Shown: positions 46,076 through 55,750 of the stretch, in pieces
Layout of the letters: each line of letters starts with the position of its first letter
Numbering within the stretch: position 1 is the first letter of the stretch
Origin: Platanthera guangdongensis
Taxonomy: Eukaryota; Streptophyta; Magnoliopsida; Asparagales; Orchidaceae
Assembly: GCA_039583875.1 (NCBI GenBank)
Contig: CM077149.1
Coordinates: 22,643,194-22,707,193, forward strand
Length of the DNA stretch: 64,000 bases
Reading direction: 5' to 3'
Position numbers and translations under genes: made by a program
The notes under the pieces: generated by a model
The model's database searches: none
Told to the model about the DNA's origin: nothing
Seen by the model: the letters and a program-made list of their open reading frames with translations, nothing else

Positions 46076-46812
46076 TGTACAACCTCGGGCTCGCAAAGAG
46101 CCCTCAAGAAGTAAAAAGAGCGAGACAGGCAAAGGGTACCAAGAGGGCCCACTCGCAAGCGGCGAGATGATGGGCTCTCCAAAGGGCAAAATGCCCCCGC
46201 CTAGAGGCGAGAGGGCCCCCAGAGGCGAGAAGGGCCCCCAGAAGCGAGAGGACCTCCAAGGGCGAGAGGCTCCGGCGAGACGGGCGGTGGGTCCTTCTCG
46301 CCGGCAGGCGCCTTTCCTCTCGCCAGGGGGGGAGAAGGTTTTTTTTACTCTTTCCTATCAAAGCAGGGGGTTTTTACTTTTCTACCCCGGGTATTTTTAC
46401 CCTTTTACCCTTGGTGGACTGCGTATAGCTCCTCAGAACAGCGGAGTTTGGCTGTTGGCAGACCCAGCCAAGGGTACCCCAGTAATTTCAGGCCGGAGCA
46501 GTTTTGTTATTTGTAGTTCAGATTCTGAAATCTATAAATAAGCCCATAGGGGTTCTTCAGAAGGGACCTTTTTTGGAGACTCAGGAGAGGATTCATTGGC
46601 ACGGTCTTCTGAGGAACTCCAAGCCCAGCTTTTGGCTTTGGAGGGGAAGCTCTCTGTGACCTTCCGGGTAAGCGGTGGGACCTCCCTGCTGCGGCTTTGG
46701 GCCAGTTTTCTAATCCTTCACGACCGGTCGGAGGTCGGAGCTTGGGCCAAGTAGGAGTCGGCTACGCCCCTATTTTGTGAACATTCGTCGAAGTCAAATT
46801 TTGGCTTCAACA
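46076..46812 (+). repeat. 3' LTR of element E (737 bp)
   Basis: Near-identical to 28601-29339. Differences seen include GGCGGCGGG/GGCGGTGGG, TTGCAG/TTGTAG, CTCGGGA/CTCAGGA, GCGTTGGG/GCGGTGGG and length changes in G and T runs. TATA copy at 46533-46540. Confidence 0.93.
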
Positions 46813-46862
46813 ACCTGCACAAATAAACTCAAAGCACATCAAATACACCTTGATGTATATCA
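46813..46862 (-). repeat. Element H 5' LTR, outer end
   Basis: Fifty bases after E, starting with the ACCTG duplication and ending TATATCA; minus strand begins TGATATACATCA. Confidence 0.65.
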
Positions 46863-48391
46863 TTGAGTAGGGTGAGGCTTTTTCAAATCTGGTACATATA
46901 TTCCAATGTACCCAACATCCTCAGATGACACCAGTGTGATGTGCATATCCTCCAACCTCCTTACCAGCTCCATAGACATAACCTGGGGCCCAGCTTCGGA
47001 AGTGGCAGCTCTCCGACTCAACGCGTCGGCCACCACATTTGCCTTCCCTGGATGGTAGTGCATCTCATACTGGTAATCTGCTAAGAACTCCACCCAGCGC
47101 CTCTGCCTGATGTTCAGTTCCTTCTGCGTGTCCACGTATTTCAGGTTCTTGTGGTCGGAGTAGATGTCGCAGTGGACTCCATAAAGATAGTGGCGTCAGA
47201 CCTTCAAAGCAAAAACGACCGCCCCCATCTCAAGGTCGTGCACCGGGTAGTTCTGTTCGTGCTTCTTCAACTGACGAGACGCATACGCAATCACATGACC
47301 CTTCTGCATCAGTACGGCTCCCATACCCTGGTAGGAAGCATCAATGTAGACCTGAAATCCTTCTCTCCCCGAGGGGAGAGCAAGTATGGGAGCTGAGGTG
47401 AGTCGATCCTTCAGCTCCTGGAAAGCCGCCTGGCACTGTGGGGTCCACACGAAAGGTACCTCCTTCTTCGTCAAAGATGTGAGTGGGAGGGCGATTCGAG
47501 AGAATCCCTCCACGAACTTCCGGTAATAACCGGCAAGTCCTAGGAAACTTCGCACGTCGGTGGCTGCCTTCAAAGGTGGCCAATCCCGAACTGCCTGAAT
47601 CTTTGTCGGATCCAATGCCAACCCGGCTCCACTGATAATATGGCCTAAGAAGCCCACCTCCTTCAACCAGAACTGACATTTACTGAACTTTGCATATAAA
47701 TGATTCTCCTGCAGTCTCTATAGGGTCAGTTCCAGATGGCGAGTGTGCTCCTCCTCCGTCCTCGAATAGATGAGGATGTCATCGATAAACACAATGAAAA
47801 ACACATCTAGATACTCCTTGAAAACCTGGTTCATGAGGGTCATGAACGCCGATGGTGCATTCGTGAGCCTGAAGGGCATCACCGTAAACTCAAACAATCC
47901 ATATCTGCTACTAAAAGCAGTCTTATGAATATCTTCCTCTCGAATCCAAAGCTGGTTGTAGCCTGACCTCAAATCTAATTTTCAGAAGAAATGCGCTCCT
48001 TCCAGTTGGTCGAACAACTCGTCAATCCGTGGCAGCGGGTATGTATTCCGGACCGTCAATCTGTTCAGTGCTCGGTAATCAATACACAAGCGGAGACTTC
48101 CGTCCTTCTTCTTGACAAATAGCACTGGGGCTCCCCACGACGAAGAGCATGGCCGGACAAATCCCGCCTCTACTAGTTCTTGCAACTGACTTCGGAACTC
48201 TGCAAACTCCTTTGGGGCCATCCGGTAAGGGGCCCTAGATGCCAGCTTGGCCCCCGGGACCAGTTGTATCTGGAAGTCCTGCTCCCTGTGCGGGGGTAAT
48301 CCGAGTAATTTTTCTGGAAAAACGTCCGCAAAATCCCGCACCACCGGAATATTCAATATAGAATTCGTGGCCTCCGCCATTTCGAACAGCC
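46863..48391 (-). pseudogene. Element D RT and RNase H (segment P1)
   Basis: Leftward from 48391: MAEATNS (end of protease/linker, about 48380), [57 protein letters not shown] (to about 47985), then [16 protein letters not shown] (about 47880), VFIDDILIY (about 47790; catalytic DD kept), [15 protein letters not shown] (about 47540), RNase [16 protein letters not shown] (about 47350), [14 protein letters not shown] and [17 protein letters not shown] (about 47160-47100), then [20 protein letters not shown] (about 47105-47045). Stops at about 47717 (CAG to TAG) and about 47190 (TGG to TGA); a change near 47975. Integrase should follow but H is inserted at 46862. Confidence 0.85.
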
Positions 48392-48977
48392 TTCGCTGTG
48401 GGGAGCCCCAGTGCTATTTGTCAAGAAGAAGGACAGAAGTCTCCGCTTGTGTATTGATTACCGAGCACTGAATAAATTGACTGTCCGGAATACATACCCG
48501 CTGCCACGGATTGACGAGTTGTTCGACCAACTGGAAGGAGCGCATTTCTTCTCAAAATTAGATTTGAGGTCGGGCTACAACCAGCTTCGGATTCGAGAGG
48601 AAGATATTCATAAGACTGCTTTTAGTAGTAGATATGGATTGTTTGTGTTTACGGTGATGCCCTTCGGCCTCACGAATGCACCATCGGCGTTCATGACCCT
48701 CATGAACCAGGTTTTCAAGGAGTATCTAGATGTGTTTGTCATTGTGTTTATCGATGACATCCTCATCTATTAGAGGATGGAGGAGGAGCACACTCGCCAT
48801 CTGGAACTGACCCTACAGAGACTGCGGGAGAATCATTTATATGCAAAGTTCAGCAAATGTCAGTTCTGGTTGAAGGAGATGGGCTTCTTAAGCCATATTA
48901 TCAGTGGAGCCGGGTTGGCAGTGGATCCGGCAAAGATTCAAGCAGTTCGGGATTGGCAACCATTGAAGGCAGCCATC
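48392..48977 (+). pseudogene. Inverted RT segment inside D (segment P2)
   Basis: The same RT region as 47555-48140 but on the plus strand: [40 protein letters not shown] then TAG at about 48772, and [19 protein letters not shown]. It keeps residues that P1 has lost (MPFGL versus MPFRL, VIVFIDD versus FIVFIDD), so it is not a simple recent copy of P1. Both joins occur inside RT sequence with no element ends. Confidence 0.88.
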
Positions 48978-49607
48978 GACGTGCGAATCCGAAGCTGGTT
49001 GTAGCCCGACCTCAAATATAATTTTGAGAAGAAATGCTCTCCTTCCAGTTGGTCGAACAACTCGTCAATCCGTGGCAGCGGGTATGTATTCCGGACCGTC
49101 AATCTGTTCAGTGCTCGGTAATCAATACACAAGCGGAGACTTCCGTCCTTCTTCTTGACAAATAGCACTGGGGCTCCCCACGACGAAGAGCTTGGCCGGA
49201 CAAACCCCTCCTCTACTAGTTCTTGCAACTGACTTCGGAACTCTGCCAACTCCTTCGGGGCCATCCGGTAAGGGGCCCTAGATGCCGGCTTGGCCCCCGA
49301 CACCAGTTGTATCTGGAAGTCCTACTCCCTGTGCGGGGTAATCCGGGTAATTTTTCTGGAAAAACGTCCGCAAAATCCCGCACCACCGGAATATTCGATA
49401 TAGAATTCGTGGCCTCCGCCATTTCAAACAGCACCTCGTAGACCTCCTCCCCCTGTAAATAGGCCTTAACGGCCTGTACTGAAGATAAGGGTATACGTGA
49501 GGCAGGTCTTATACCTTCGATGATGATGATAGAGTCCCCGTGCCTCACGACGATCCTCTTCGCTTGACAATTAATCTGGGCATGGTTCCATTGTAACCAA
49601 GTCATGC
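48978..49607 (-). pseudogene. Element D protease end and RT start (segment P3)
   Basis: Minus strand from C leftward: TWLQWNHAQINC (end of protease, about 49600-49565), a linker, [24 protein letters not shown] (about 49423-49355), [37 protein letters not shown], then [15 protein letters not shown] and SGYNQLRI near 48990. It duplicates the right part of P1. A one-base difference near 49330 shifts the frame. Confidence 0.85.
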
Positions 49608-50796
49608 TGATGTAGCACCGTCCTAAGAGCCTATACGGATGACGTAGGATTACGTTCGCCACGCTCACACGCTCTCTTTTCTGCACAACAACGAAACGCA
49701 GCAGCACAATATTATTTTTTTATTTATCTTTCGCGCTAACGTACGGATAGCCAACCCGCTTGGAGATCAAACCACAGCTAAAGGCCGAGATCGGATCAAG
49801 CTAAATAAAGGACGAATGTTCGCGTCCGCTCGAGCGATGTTGTACCAAAGAAAGATCTACCAAGAAAATCCCGATTCGCAAACAGTTGATCTTTCCCCAA
49901 CAAGAAATAACGAGGATCGCCAATCCTCTCGATAGTATTCGGAAAGTCAAACGAAAACCACAGATCTATCAAAGAAAACTCCGCGAAATTTTATTCGTTT
50001 CGAAAAATCACGCTAAAATCGTCCACCACAAAAACGATATAAGAAAAGAAAAACTCTTGAGTAGAAGTTTCGTTACCCCTCTCGGAAAAATAGATCCGAG
50101 ATGTTGGATCCACTAGAAATGATCTCTCTCCTTTGTACTCCACGGAAGGTGCTCCAATAGACTGAAGAAACTCGCTCGTCTTCTCCGCTTTGCGCCGTAG
50201 AAGATCACCCAAGCCTTTAGTTGTCTCAATCGGATCTTCTCCTCCAATGATGGCCGACTAGTAGAGAGAGGGTTGAGTGAAATCGTGGAGGTTGCGGGGT
50301 AACAAGAGGGAAGAAGAAGGTAGAATGAAGAGAGGAGGGGGGCGAAAATTTGAGAGGGGGGATGCCTCTTTTGGCTAGGAAGAGAGAAGGAAAGAGAGAA
50401 GAAGGAGGGAATTCCAATTTTAGGAGTTCAAATTTCAAATTTTCATTCAATCTTCTCCAAATAGAGGGGGGGGGGGGGACATGCCTATAAATAGGCTACA
50501 ACAACAACAACACTCCAACTGGCTACATGCAGCCCAAACATGAAAACATGAAAATAAAACACACACATACATCATGATTTTATATCATAACCATAATTTA
50601 CATATTACATGAAATAAAAGTGCAATTATTAAAAAAACACACAAAGCATGGATTAATAATTAATAATAATTTGATAACAATTATTATTAATTATTAATAA
50701 ATCGGCTTGCGATCCGGACGCCTATTATGGCGATGCTCTTCACGGTCATTTGTCAGTGCGTCTTCTTCAAGGTGTTGCGCGCTGTAGTCTCCATCA
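49608..50796 (-). repeat. 3' LTR of element C (1,189 bp)
   Basis: As printed TGATGTAGCACC...GTCTCCATCA. Contains a 13-G run (50466-50478), CCTATAAATAGG (near 50484-50495) and CAACAACAACA. Last 100 bases overlap the end of the long frame. Confidence 0.9.
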
Positions 50797-52491
50797 ATCC
50801 TCCCCCGCTCGAAAATACTCATCACTGATGAGTGGATGTTACTGCACCAGCGTGGGAGAGCTACAACCAAACGAGCTACCCCCGATCCAAACGGCCAATG
50901 GACATCGGAGACTGGACAATCACGCCAACGACGTAGGTAGTGGCCAACATCGCCACAAGTAGAGGAAAGCACTTCAACTTGGAGTATCCTGTAATGCAAA
51001 AAGATGGTCCTGGGGAACCTCGGAAAAGCATTAGGCAATAAAGGAAGAAAAATTTCAATATCAACTACAAACGTACCTCCAATGAAGACCAAAAAAGAAA
51101 GCGATCCAGGCACAAACTCACTACCCAACCCATAAGAGAACAAAGTGGAGCCAAACGTTTTCGTTTTAAATTTGGAATTAAATTTTGATTTAAAAATTTC
51201 GTAATGAATAGACAGCAGAAAACGCTCGTCACCAACTACGTTTACGCACATCCATCTAAGTAAACCTAATGGGGAGGCAGTAATAATAAACTTCTCCAAA
51301 TATAAAGGGCTAGGAATGACTAGCTCGTGTCCTAACAAATCATCTACTCGAGTTAAATGAACCGGAGGGAGAGTTGACATGGTTGATTCCGTAGGGGAAG
51401 TTAAGTCACACTCAACGTCAAAACACGGATTACTCGTCCAATAATAAGCCTCCGGTTGCAGGCCGTTAAAATCATAGGAAAAATTAAACAGTGGATTCGT
51501 CCTCACTGAAAACTCAGCCGACAAGTCTTGCAACTCATTCGATACTTCATTTAATTCAGAATTAGTGATCGTATCATAGGTAAGCAAAATCATATCCGAC
51601 AAAATTTCTAAATAGTTTTGGGCCCCAGGTAAAGGAGCTATCATCAACGAAATGTCTTTCTGGCCCTCAGGGCTACCGTCATCCAAATATAATTTTTTCC
51701 CACAGTGTAAATTTTCCAAAACGACACATCCTTCGTTAACCAACTCTTCCCATGAAGTGGGTGCGTCGTCACAATCAAAATAAACGGATGGACAAATCGA
51801 ATCCCGGGGAGTATCAAAATTAACTTGACTTTTAAGCGGCATTGATACCGTAAATGAACTAACTCCCGGATGTATCACAATAAGATTATCCCAAGGTGAC
51901 TCTTCCAATACCGTTGAAACATCCATTAATTCTGGGTCAACCATAATAATACCGGGTCCTAGCAAGTCATCACCTAATTTAGTAACAGGTAAGCTTTCAA
52001 CATTGGATGACTCTACCGACTCAGACGGAACGTCTTCTGACTCAGGGTCATCAGACGACTCCCTGACTAAAATATCGTCGAAGGGGGGGGGGGGGTGGAG
52101 ATGATTCCTCAGGGGAGAAATCCTCGTCCAGGTCACTAGGGTAACAAATCTCCTCAACGTCACTAAAAGCGTCAGCGAGAATTACCTCGTCCTCAGTGAC
52201 GGGCTTAGTCCTATTCACATCCTCAGGTTCAACAGGAGAGTCAGGCACTATTGTGAGTGAAGGAAGACTCTTACCTGGCTAATTAACTTCATCATCCAGA
52301 GATTCTATATCCACATAAGAATCCTCAGAGGTATTAGTCACTATACCAGAGGGCCTAGATGTTGAGGCTAAAGAAACAAGCACCCTAATAGTAACCTCTT
52401 TCGAGTTTAAATTTTGGGGTCTAAATGGCTTATGTTCCCTATATGTTGGACTAGGCAAACTATGGGTATTACTACCTCCCTCTGATACCAA
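50694..52491 (-). CDS. Element C long acidic open frame, unknown product
   Basis: Runs from the PBS edge (52491) to 50694, about 590 codons, broken by a TAG at about 52279 and by a 13-base G-run (52083-52095) where the frame changes. No ATG is near the PBS. The N part is acidic and Ser/Pro-rich (SDVEEICYPSDLDEDFSPEE; SSDDPESEDVPSES). The middle includes CVVLENLHCGKKLYLDDG and LLRWMCVNVVGDERFLLSIH. The C part includes GDVGHYLRRWRDCPVSDVHW. It overlaps the polypurine tract and 34 codons of the LTR. I recognise no domain. A GT-AG interval (50989-51076) could switch the end to a hydrophobic tail. It could be a remnant of a gag, an env-like gene or a captured gene; none is supported. Confidence 0.6.
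50797..50811 (-). promoter_or_regulatory. Element C polypurine tract
   Basis: Minus strand CGAGCGGGGGAGGAT directly before the LTR start TGATGG. Confidence 0.78.
50989..51076 (-). other. Candidate intron in the C frame (88 bp)
   Basis: Minus strand ATTGGAG|GTACGTTTG and TTTTTGCATTACAG|GATACTCC. Both states stay open: unspliced gives the long frame, spliced gives a tail with a roughly 20-residue hydrophobic run (FPLLVAMLATTYVVGVIV) ending near 50876. Confidence 0.5.
52479..52490 (-). promoter_or_regulatory. Element C primer-binding site
   Basis: Minus strand TGGTATCAGAGG, four bases after the 5' LTR; initiator-Met-tRNA type. Confidence 0.85.
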
Positions 52492-52494
52492 AGT

Positions 52495-53685
52495 TGATGT
52501 AGCACCGTCCTAAGAGCCTACACGGATGATGTAGGATTACGTTCTCCATGCTCATACGCTCTCTTTTCCGCACAACAACGAAACGCAGTAGCACAATATT
52601 ATTTTTTTATTTATCTTTCGCGCTAACGTACGGATAGCCAACCCTCTTGGAGATCAAACCACGGATAAAGGCCGAGATCGGATCAAGCTAAATAAAGGAC
52701 GAATGTTCGCGTCCGCTCGAGCGATGTTGTACCAAAGAAAGATGTACCAAGAAAATCCCGATTCGCAAACGGTTGATCTTTCCCCAACAAGAAATAACGA
52801 GGATCGCCAATCCTCTCGATAGTATTCGGAAAGTCAAACGAAAATCACAGATTTATCAAAGAAAACTCAGCGAAATTTTTTTCGTTTCGAAAAATCACGC
52901 TAAAATCATCCACCACAAAAACGATCTAAGAAAAGAAAAACTCTTGAGTAGAAGTTTCGTTACCCCTCTCGGAAAAATAGATCCGAGATGTTGGATCCAC
53001 TAGAAATGATCGCTCTCCTTTGTACTCCACGGAAGGTGCTCCAATAGACTGAAGAAACTCGCTCGTCTTCTACGCTTTGCGCCGTAGAAGATCACCCAAG
53101 CCTTTAGTTGTCTCAATCGGATCTTCTCCTCCAATGATGGCCGACTAGTAGAGAGAGGGTTGAGGGAAATCGTGGAGGTTGCGGGGTAACAAGAGGGAAG
53201 AAGAAGGTAGAATGAAGAGAGAAGGAGGGGGGCGAAAATTTGAGAGGGGGGATGCCTCTTTTGGCTAGGAAGAGAGAAGGAAAGAGAGAAGAAGGAGGGA
53301 ATTCCAATTTTAGGAGTTCAAATTTCAAATTTTCATTCAATCTTCTCCAAATAGAGGGGGGGGGGGACATGCCTATAAATAGGCTACAACAACAACAACA
53401 CTCCAGCTGGCTACATGCAGCCCAAACATGAAAACATGAAAATAAAACACACACATACATCATGATTTTATATCATAACCATAATGTACATATTACATGA
53501 AATAAAAGTTCAATTATTAAAAAAAACACACAAAGCATAGATTAATAATTAATAATAATTTGATAACAAATATTATTAATTATTAATAAATCGGCTTGCG
53601 ATCCGGACGCCTATTATGGCGAAGCTCTTCATGGTCATTTGTCAGTGCGCCTTCTTCAAGGTGTTGCGCGCCGTAGTCTCCCTCA
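52495..53685 (-). repeat. 5' LTR of element C (1,191 bp)
   Basis: As printed TGATGTAGCACC...GTCTCCCTCA, paired with 49608-50796. About thirty differences by eye; G-run of 11 at 53356-53366. Confidence 0.9.
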
Positions 53686-53690
53686 CATGC

Positions 53691-53945
53691 CCAGGATCAG
53701 CTCGAAGACTGGCATCCTTAGGACCATTGCCGATACTTCGAACGGCTTTCCTCCAATCTCCGCCTCCATGCTGCAGTGGGCAGAGGTGAGTATCTCTGAT
53801 CCGTCGGGTAGACGCACCCTCCTCATCCGGCCTGTGAACCGTTCCACTCCTTCCAGCCCTTCCTGAAAGGCCTCCGACACAAACGAGTGCGAGGCACCCG
53901 TGTCGAACAGAGTATAAGCGGGCTTGCCGCTGATGAAGACTATAC
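53691..53945 (-). pseudogene. Element D protease, N-terminal part
   Basis: Minus strand from the intron acceptor: [20 protein letters not shown] (about 53935-53880; active DTG), RMRRVRLPDG, then FELILGM at 53710-53690, where C splits LGM from TWLQ. The open frame from the gag intron into protease is intact up to C. Role: maturation of Gag-Pol. Confidence 0.83.
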
Positions 53946-54074
53946 CTGGGACGGTTAATTGGCTTAGTATTTTCTAACGAGTTTTCTTTCCTATTCATTC
54001 TACTAGTGCAGTTCTACTTATTGGGCAACTGAGAAAGGGAATTCAATTTAAATAATTTAAACATCTTGGCTTAC
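53946..54074 (-). other. Putative gag-pol intron of element D (129 bp)
   Basis: Minus strand ATCACAG|GTAAGCC and AACCGTCCCAG|GTATAG. It splits a Gly codon at the same place as in A, K and F. If retained, gag ends at a TGA 31 bases inside; if removed, the frame continues into protease. Confidence 0.72.
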
Positions 54075-55211
54075 CTGTGATGACCTGCTCTGGGTTTCGA
54101 GGCTGTGCCAGGTCCAAAGCATATACCTGCTCCCTTTCCTGTCTTCGATCACCTCCCTGGTAACCACGTCCTCGGCCGCGTCCTCGGCCTCTGAAATGCT
54201 GAGCAAGTGGGCCACCCTGTGGTGCTAGAGGTGGTGCCCCCCTCATGGGGCAGTTTCTCCGGAGGTGTCCAACCTGATGACAATGGAAGCACTCTGGTGG
54301 GGGATACGCCATACCCCCAGGTCTCAGCATCTCCTGCATCCGAAGGGGTTGAGGGGCCAATATCACCTGCTCCCTCGGTTCCTGCCTCACTTCCTGACGA
54401 GGTTGGTCCTCTGTCCTTCTCCCATCTGGTATAGCTCCTCGCCGTTGATCATTTCTGGCTCTCCGGCCCTGATCCTCCGCTTGCCGCTTCCGACCCCGAG
54501 TGGTGTGCCAATCAGCCTCAATCCTCTTGGCCATCTCCAAAATCCGGGAGATAGGCCCATCTGATACAAACAACAAGGCCTCCGTCAACTCCTCTTTCAG
54601 ACCCTTATAGAACCTCTTGATGTATCCTGCTTCATCCAGCTGGTAAGAACCAACATATCAAACCAAATGGTCGAACTCCCGATGGTACTCCACCACCGTC
54701 CTGGTGCCCTGCTTCAGCTGTAAGAACCGCTCCTCCAACTCATCCCTGGCCGACTGTGGAACAAAATACTCCAGCAGCGTGGCCCTGAACTCTTCCCAGG
54801 TAATTTTTGTAATCTCCCTATCGACAAACGTCGTGTCTAGCAGCGTCTTCCACCACCTCTTAGCATGGGACTCTAGGCAAGATACCACCAAAGACACCCT
54901 CTCCTCCCAGGGGAATCGTATCCCAGTCAGCATTTCGTACATAGTATCCAGCCACTCTTCCTTCCGAACTGCCGACACTGTCCCCAAATAGGACGGGGGA
55001 GAAAGTCCTCGGAAGGTGCTCAACCAGTTGGCCCCCGGGTTTGGCTGCGGAGCCGGAGACTGTTGAGTCCAGAAGGCCTCAAGGATAGCTGTAAGAGTTT
55101 GCCCCATGTCTGACTGAAGGAAAGGAGTGAGGATCGGGAGAGGTGGTGCAACGTCTGGGGTCTGCTGGGCTCCGCATTGTGGTGTAGGCTGTACTGGGGG
55201 CTGCGTAACAA
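54075..55211 (-). pseudogene. Element D gag with zinc knuckle
   Basis: Minus strand. Gag core: FRGLSPPSYLGTV (about 55015), EEWLDTMYEML (about 54965), HAKRWWKTLLDTTF (about 54865), ITWEEFRATLLEYFVPQSAR (about 54815-54755), TVVEYHREFDHLV then TGA at about 54657 (CGA-type change). After it: MAKRIEADWHTTRGRKRQ, an Arg/Gln-rich stretch, CCHC knuckle CFHCHQVGHLRRNC (about 54290-54250) and an RG-rich tail. No ATG opens the frame; an acceptor-like TTTTGTTACGCAG lies at its start (about 55200). A single stop breaks it. Role: particle formation and RNA binding. Confidence 0.85.
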
Positions 55212-55372
55212 AAGCCAATTGTAAGTAATCGACTCAACCTAATTAAAGTGGACAATTTATATGTGAACCCTCATATGGGCACACCACTGCTTCCGCTGCT
55301 TAGTTTGTCCCCAAACTAAACCCTTGCAGGGGTGACCCAGGCGTTGTGGACTGCTACTTGTCGATCGAGGTT

Positions 55373-55385
55373 TCCTTTGATACCA
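55373..55385 (-). promoter_or_regulatory. Element D primer-binding site
   Basis: Minus strand TGGTATCAAAGGA, two bases from the LTR end. Confidence 0.8.
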
Positions 55386-55387
55386 CT

Positions 55388-55750
55388 TGTAAGACCCCCC
55401 CTTTTTTTAAAACACCGGGGTCTTAGGCTCAGAACCGTCGCTTTGCGGTGACACCTTCGCACCTGGGAAGGTCATCACTATAAAACGCCGATCCTACCGG
55501 CCAAATCGATCACAACTGTAGCAAAATAGTAAAGCAAGTCCACAAAAATCACATATATATGTAAATAATCTCCACGAAGGGAGTGTCCACAGATATACAA
55601 AATACTAAAATCAAGGGCTCATGCCCAGTACATCATGTCCTCACTACAAATCTCTCAACGCGAAAGCAAAGTAATATAACTACTAGTAGCGATCAGGACT
55701 CACAGTCCTTACTGTCTGAACTCCGGAACTAAACTGCCCGATCTCCAAGC
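55388..55750 (-). repeat. Element D 5' LTR, inner end
   Basis: TGTAAGACCCCCCC...CCGATCTCCAAGC as printed, matching 23995-24357; continues after F, outside the window. Confidence 0.85.

Larger units (their letters stand above)
28601..46812 (+). mobile_element. Element E: 18.2-kb Tat-type Ty3/gypsy retrotransposon
   Basis: Complete at both ends: LTRs 28601-29339 and 46076-46812, flanked by ACCTG (28596-28600, 46813-46817). Order: gag, protease, Glu-rich linker, RT, RNase H, a second (archaeal-like) RNase H, integrase, 112-bp tandem array (split by copia G), two antisense genes, polypurine tract, 3' LTR. The second RNase H and the long 3' region with extra genes are hallmarks of the Tat lineage. 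The LTRs differ by about four substitutions and a few homopolymer indels, so the insertion is recent, yet pol has stops and frameshifts. Without G the element is about 13.4 kb. Confidence 0.92.
25229..46862 (-). mobile_element. Element H: SIRE-like copia fragment (gag and 5' LTR), split by E
   Basis: Minus strand: 5' LTR (46862 to 46813, then 28600 to about 26991), PBS, gag; pol and 3' LTR are absent. E is inserted in its LTR with ACCTG at both sides (28596-28600 and 46813-46817). The right LTR end (TATATCA at 46862) joins D pol. The left end is a truncation, not an element terminus. Confidence 0.8.
49608..53685 (-). mobile_element. Element C: non-autonomous LTR retrotransposon with one long unknown frame
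   Basis: LTRs 49608-50796 and 52495-53685 (about 1.19 kb, roughly 97% alike by eye), target duplication CATGC (49603-49607, 53686-53690) inside the D protease. PBS next to the right LTR and polypurine tract next to the left LTR set minus orientation. The internal 1.7 kb has no protease, RT, RNase H, integrase or zinc knuckle, so it depends on enzymes of another element. Confidence 0.93.
23995..55750 (-). mobile_element. Element D: composite Ty3/gypsy element split by H/E/G, C and F
   Basis: Pieces on the minus strand: 3' LTR part (23995-25228), RNase H/RT part (46863-49607 with an inverted segment), then protease, gag, PBS and 5' LTR part (53686-55750). The two LTR pieces agree closely over the 360 bases they share and end at equivalent starts (TATAAG / TGTAAG). 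C is flanked by CATGC inside the D protease; H is inserted in the pol region at 46862; F is inserted in the 5' LTR after 55750. Treating these pieces as one element is an inference; the D integrase is missing, presumably deleted at the 25228 junction. Confidence 0.7.

Noticed and set aside
48392..48977. Plus-strand RT segment as a separate element
   Set aside because: No LTR, PBS, duplication or neighbouring plus-strand gag or integrase; it is the D sequence inverted.
52262..52280. GTAAGAG donor-like site in element C next to the TAG stop
   Set aside because: It lies just after the stop, no convincing acceptor was found that restores the frame, so no intron is called.
50694..52491. Element C frame as an env-like gene
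   Set aside because: Only one hydrophobic run, seen only after a hypothetical splice; no signal peptide or cleavage site seen, so no such call is made.
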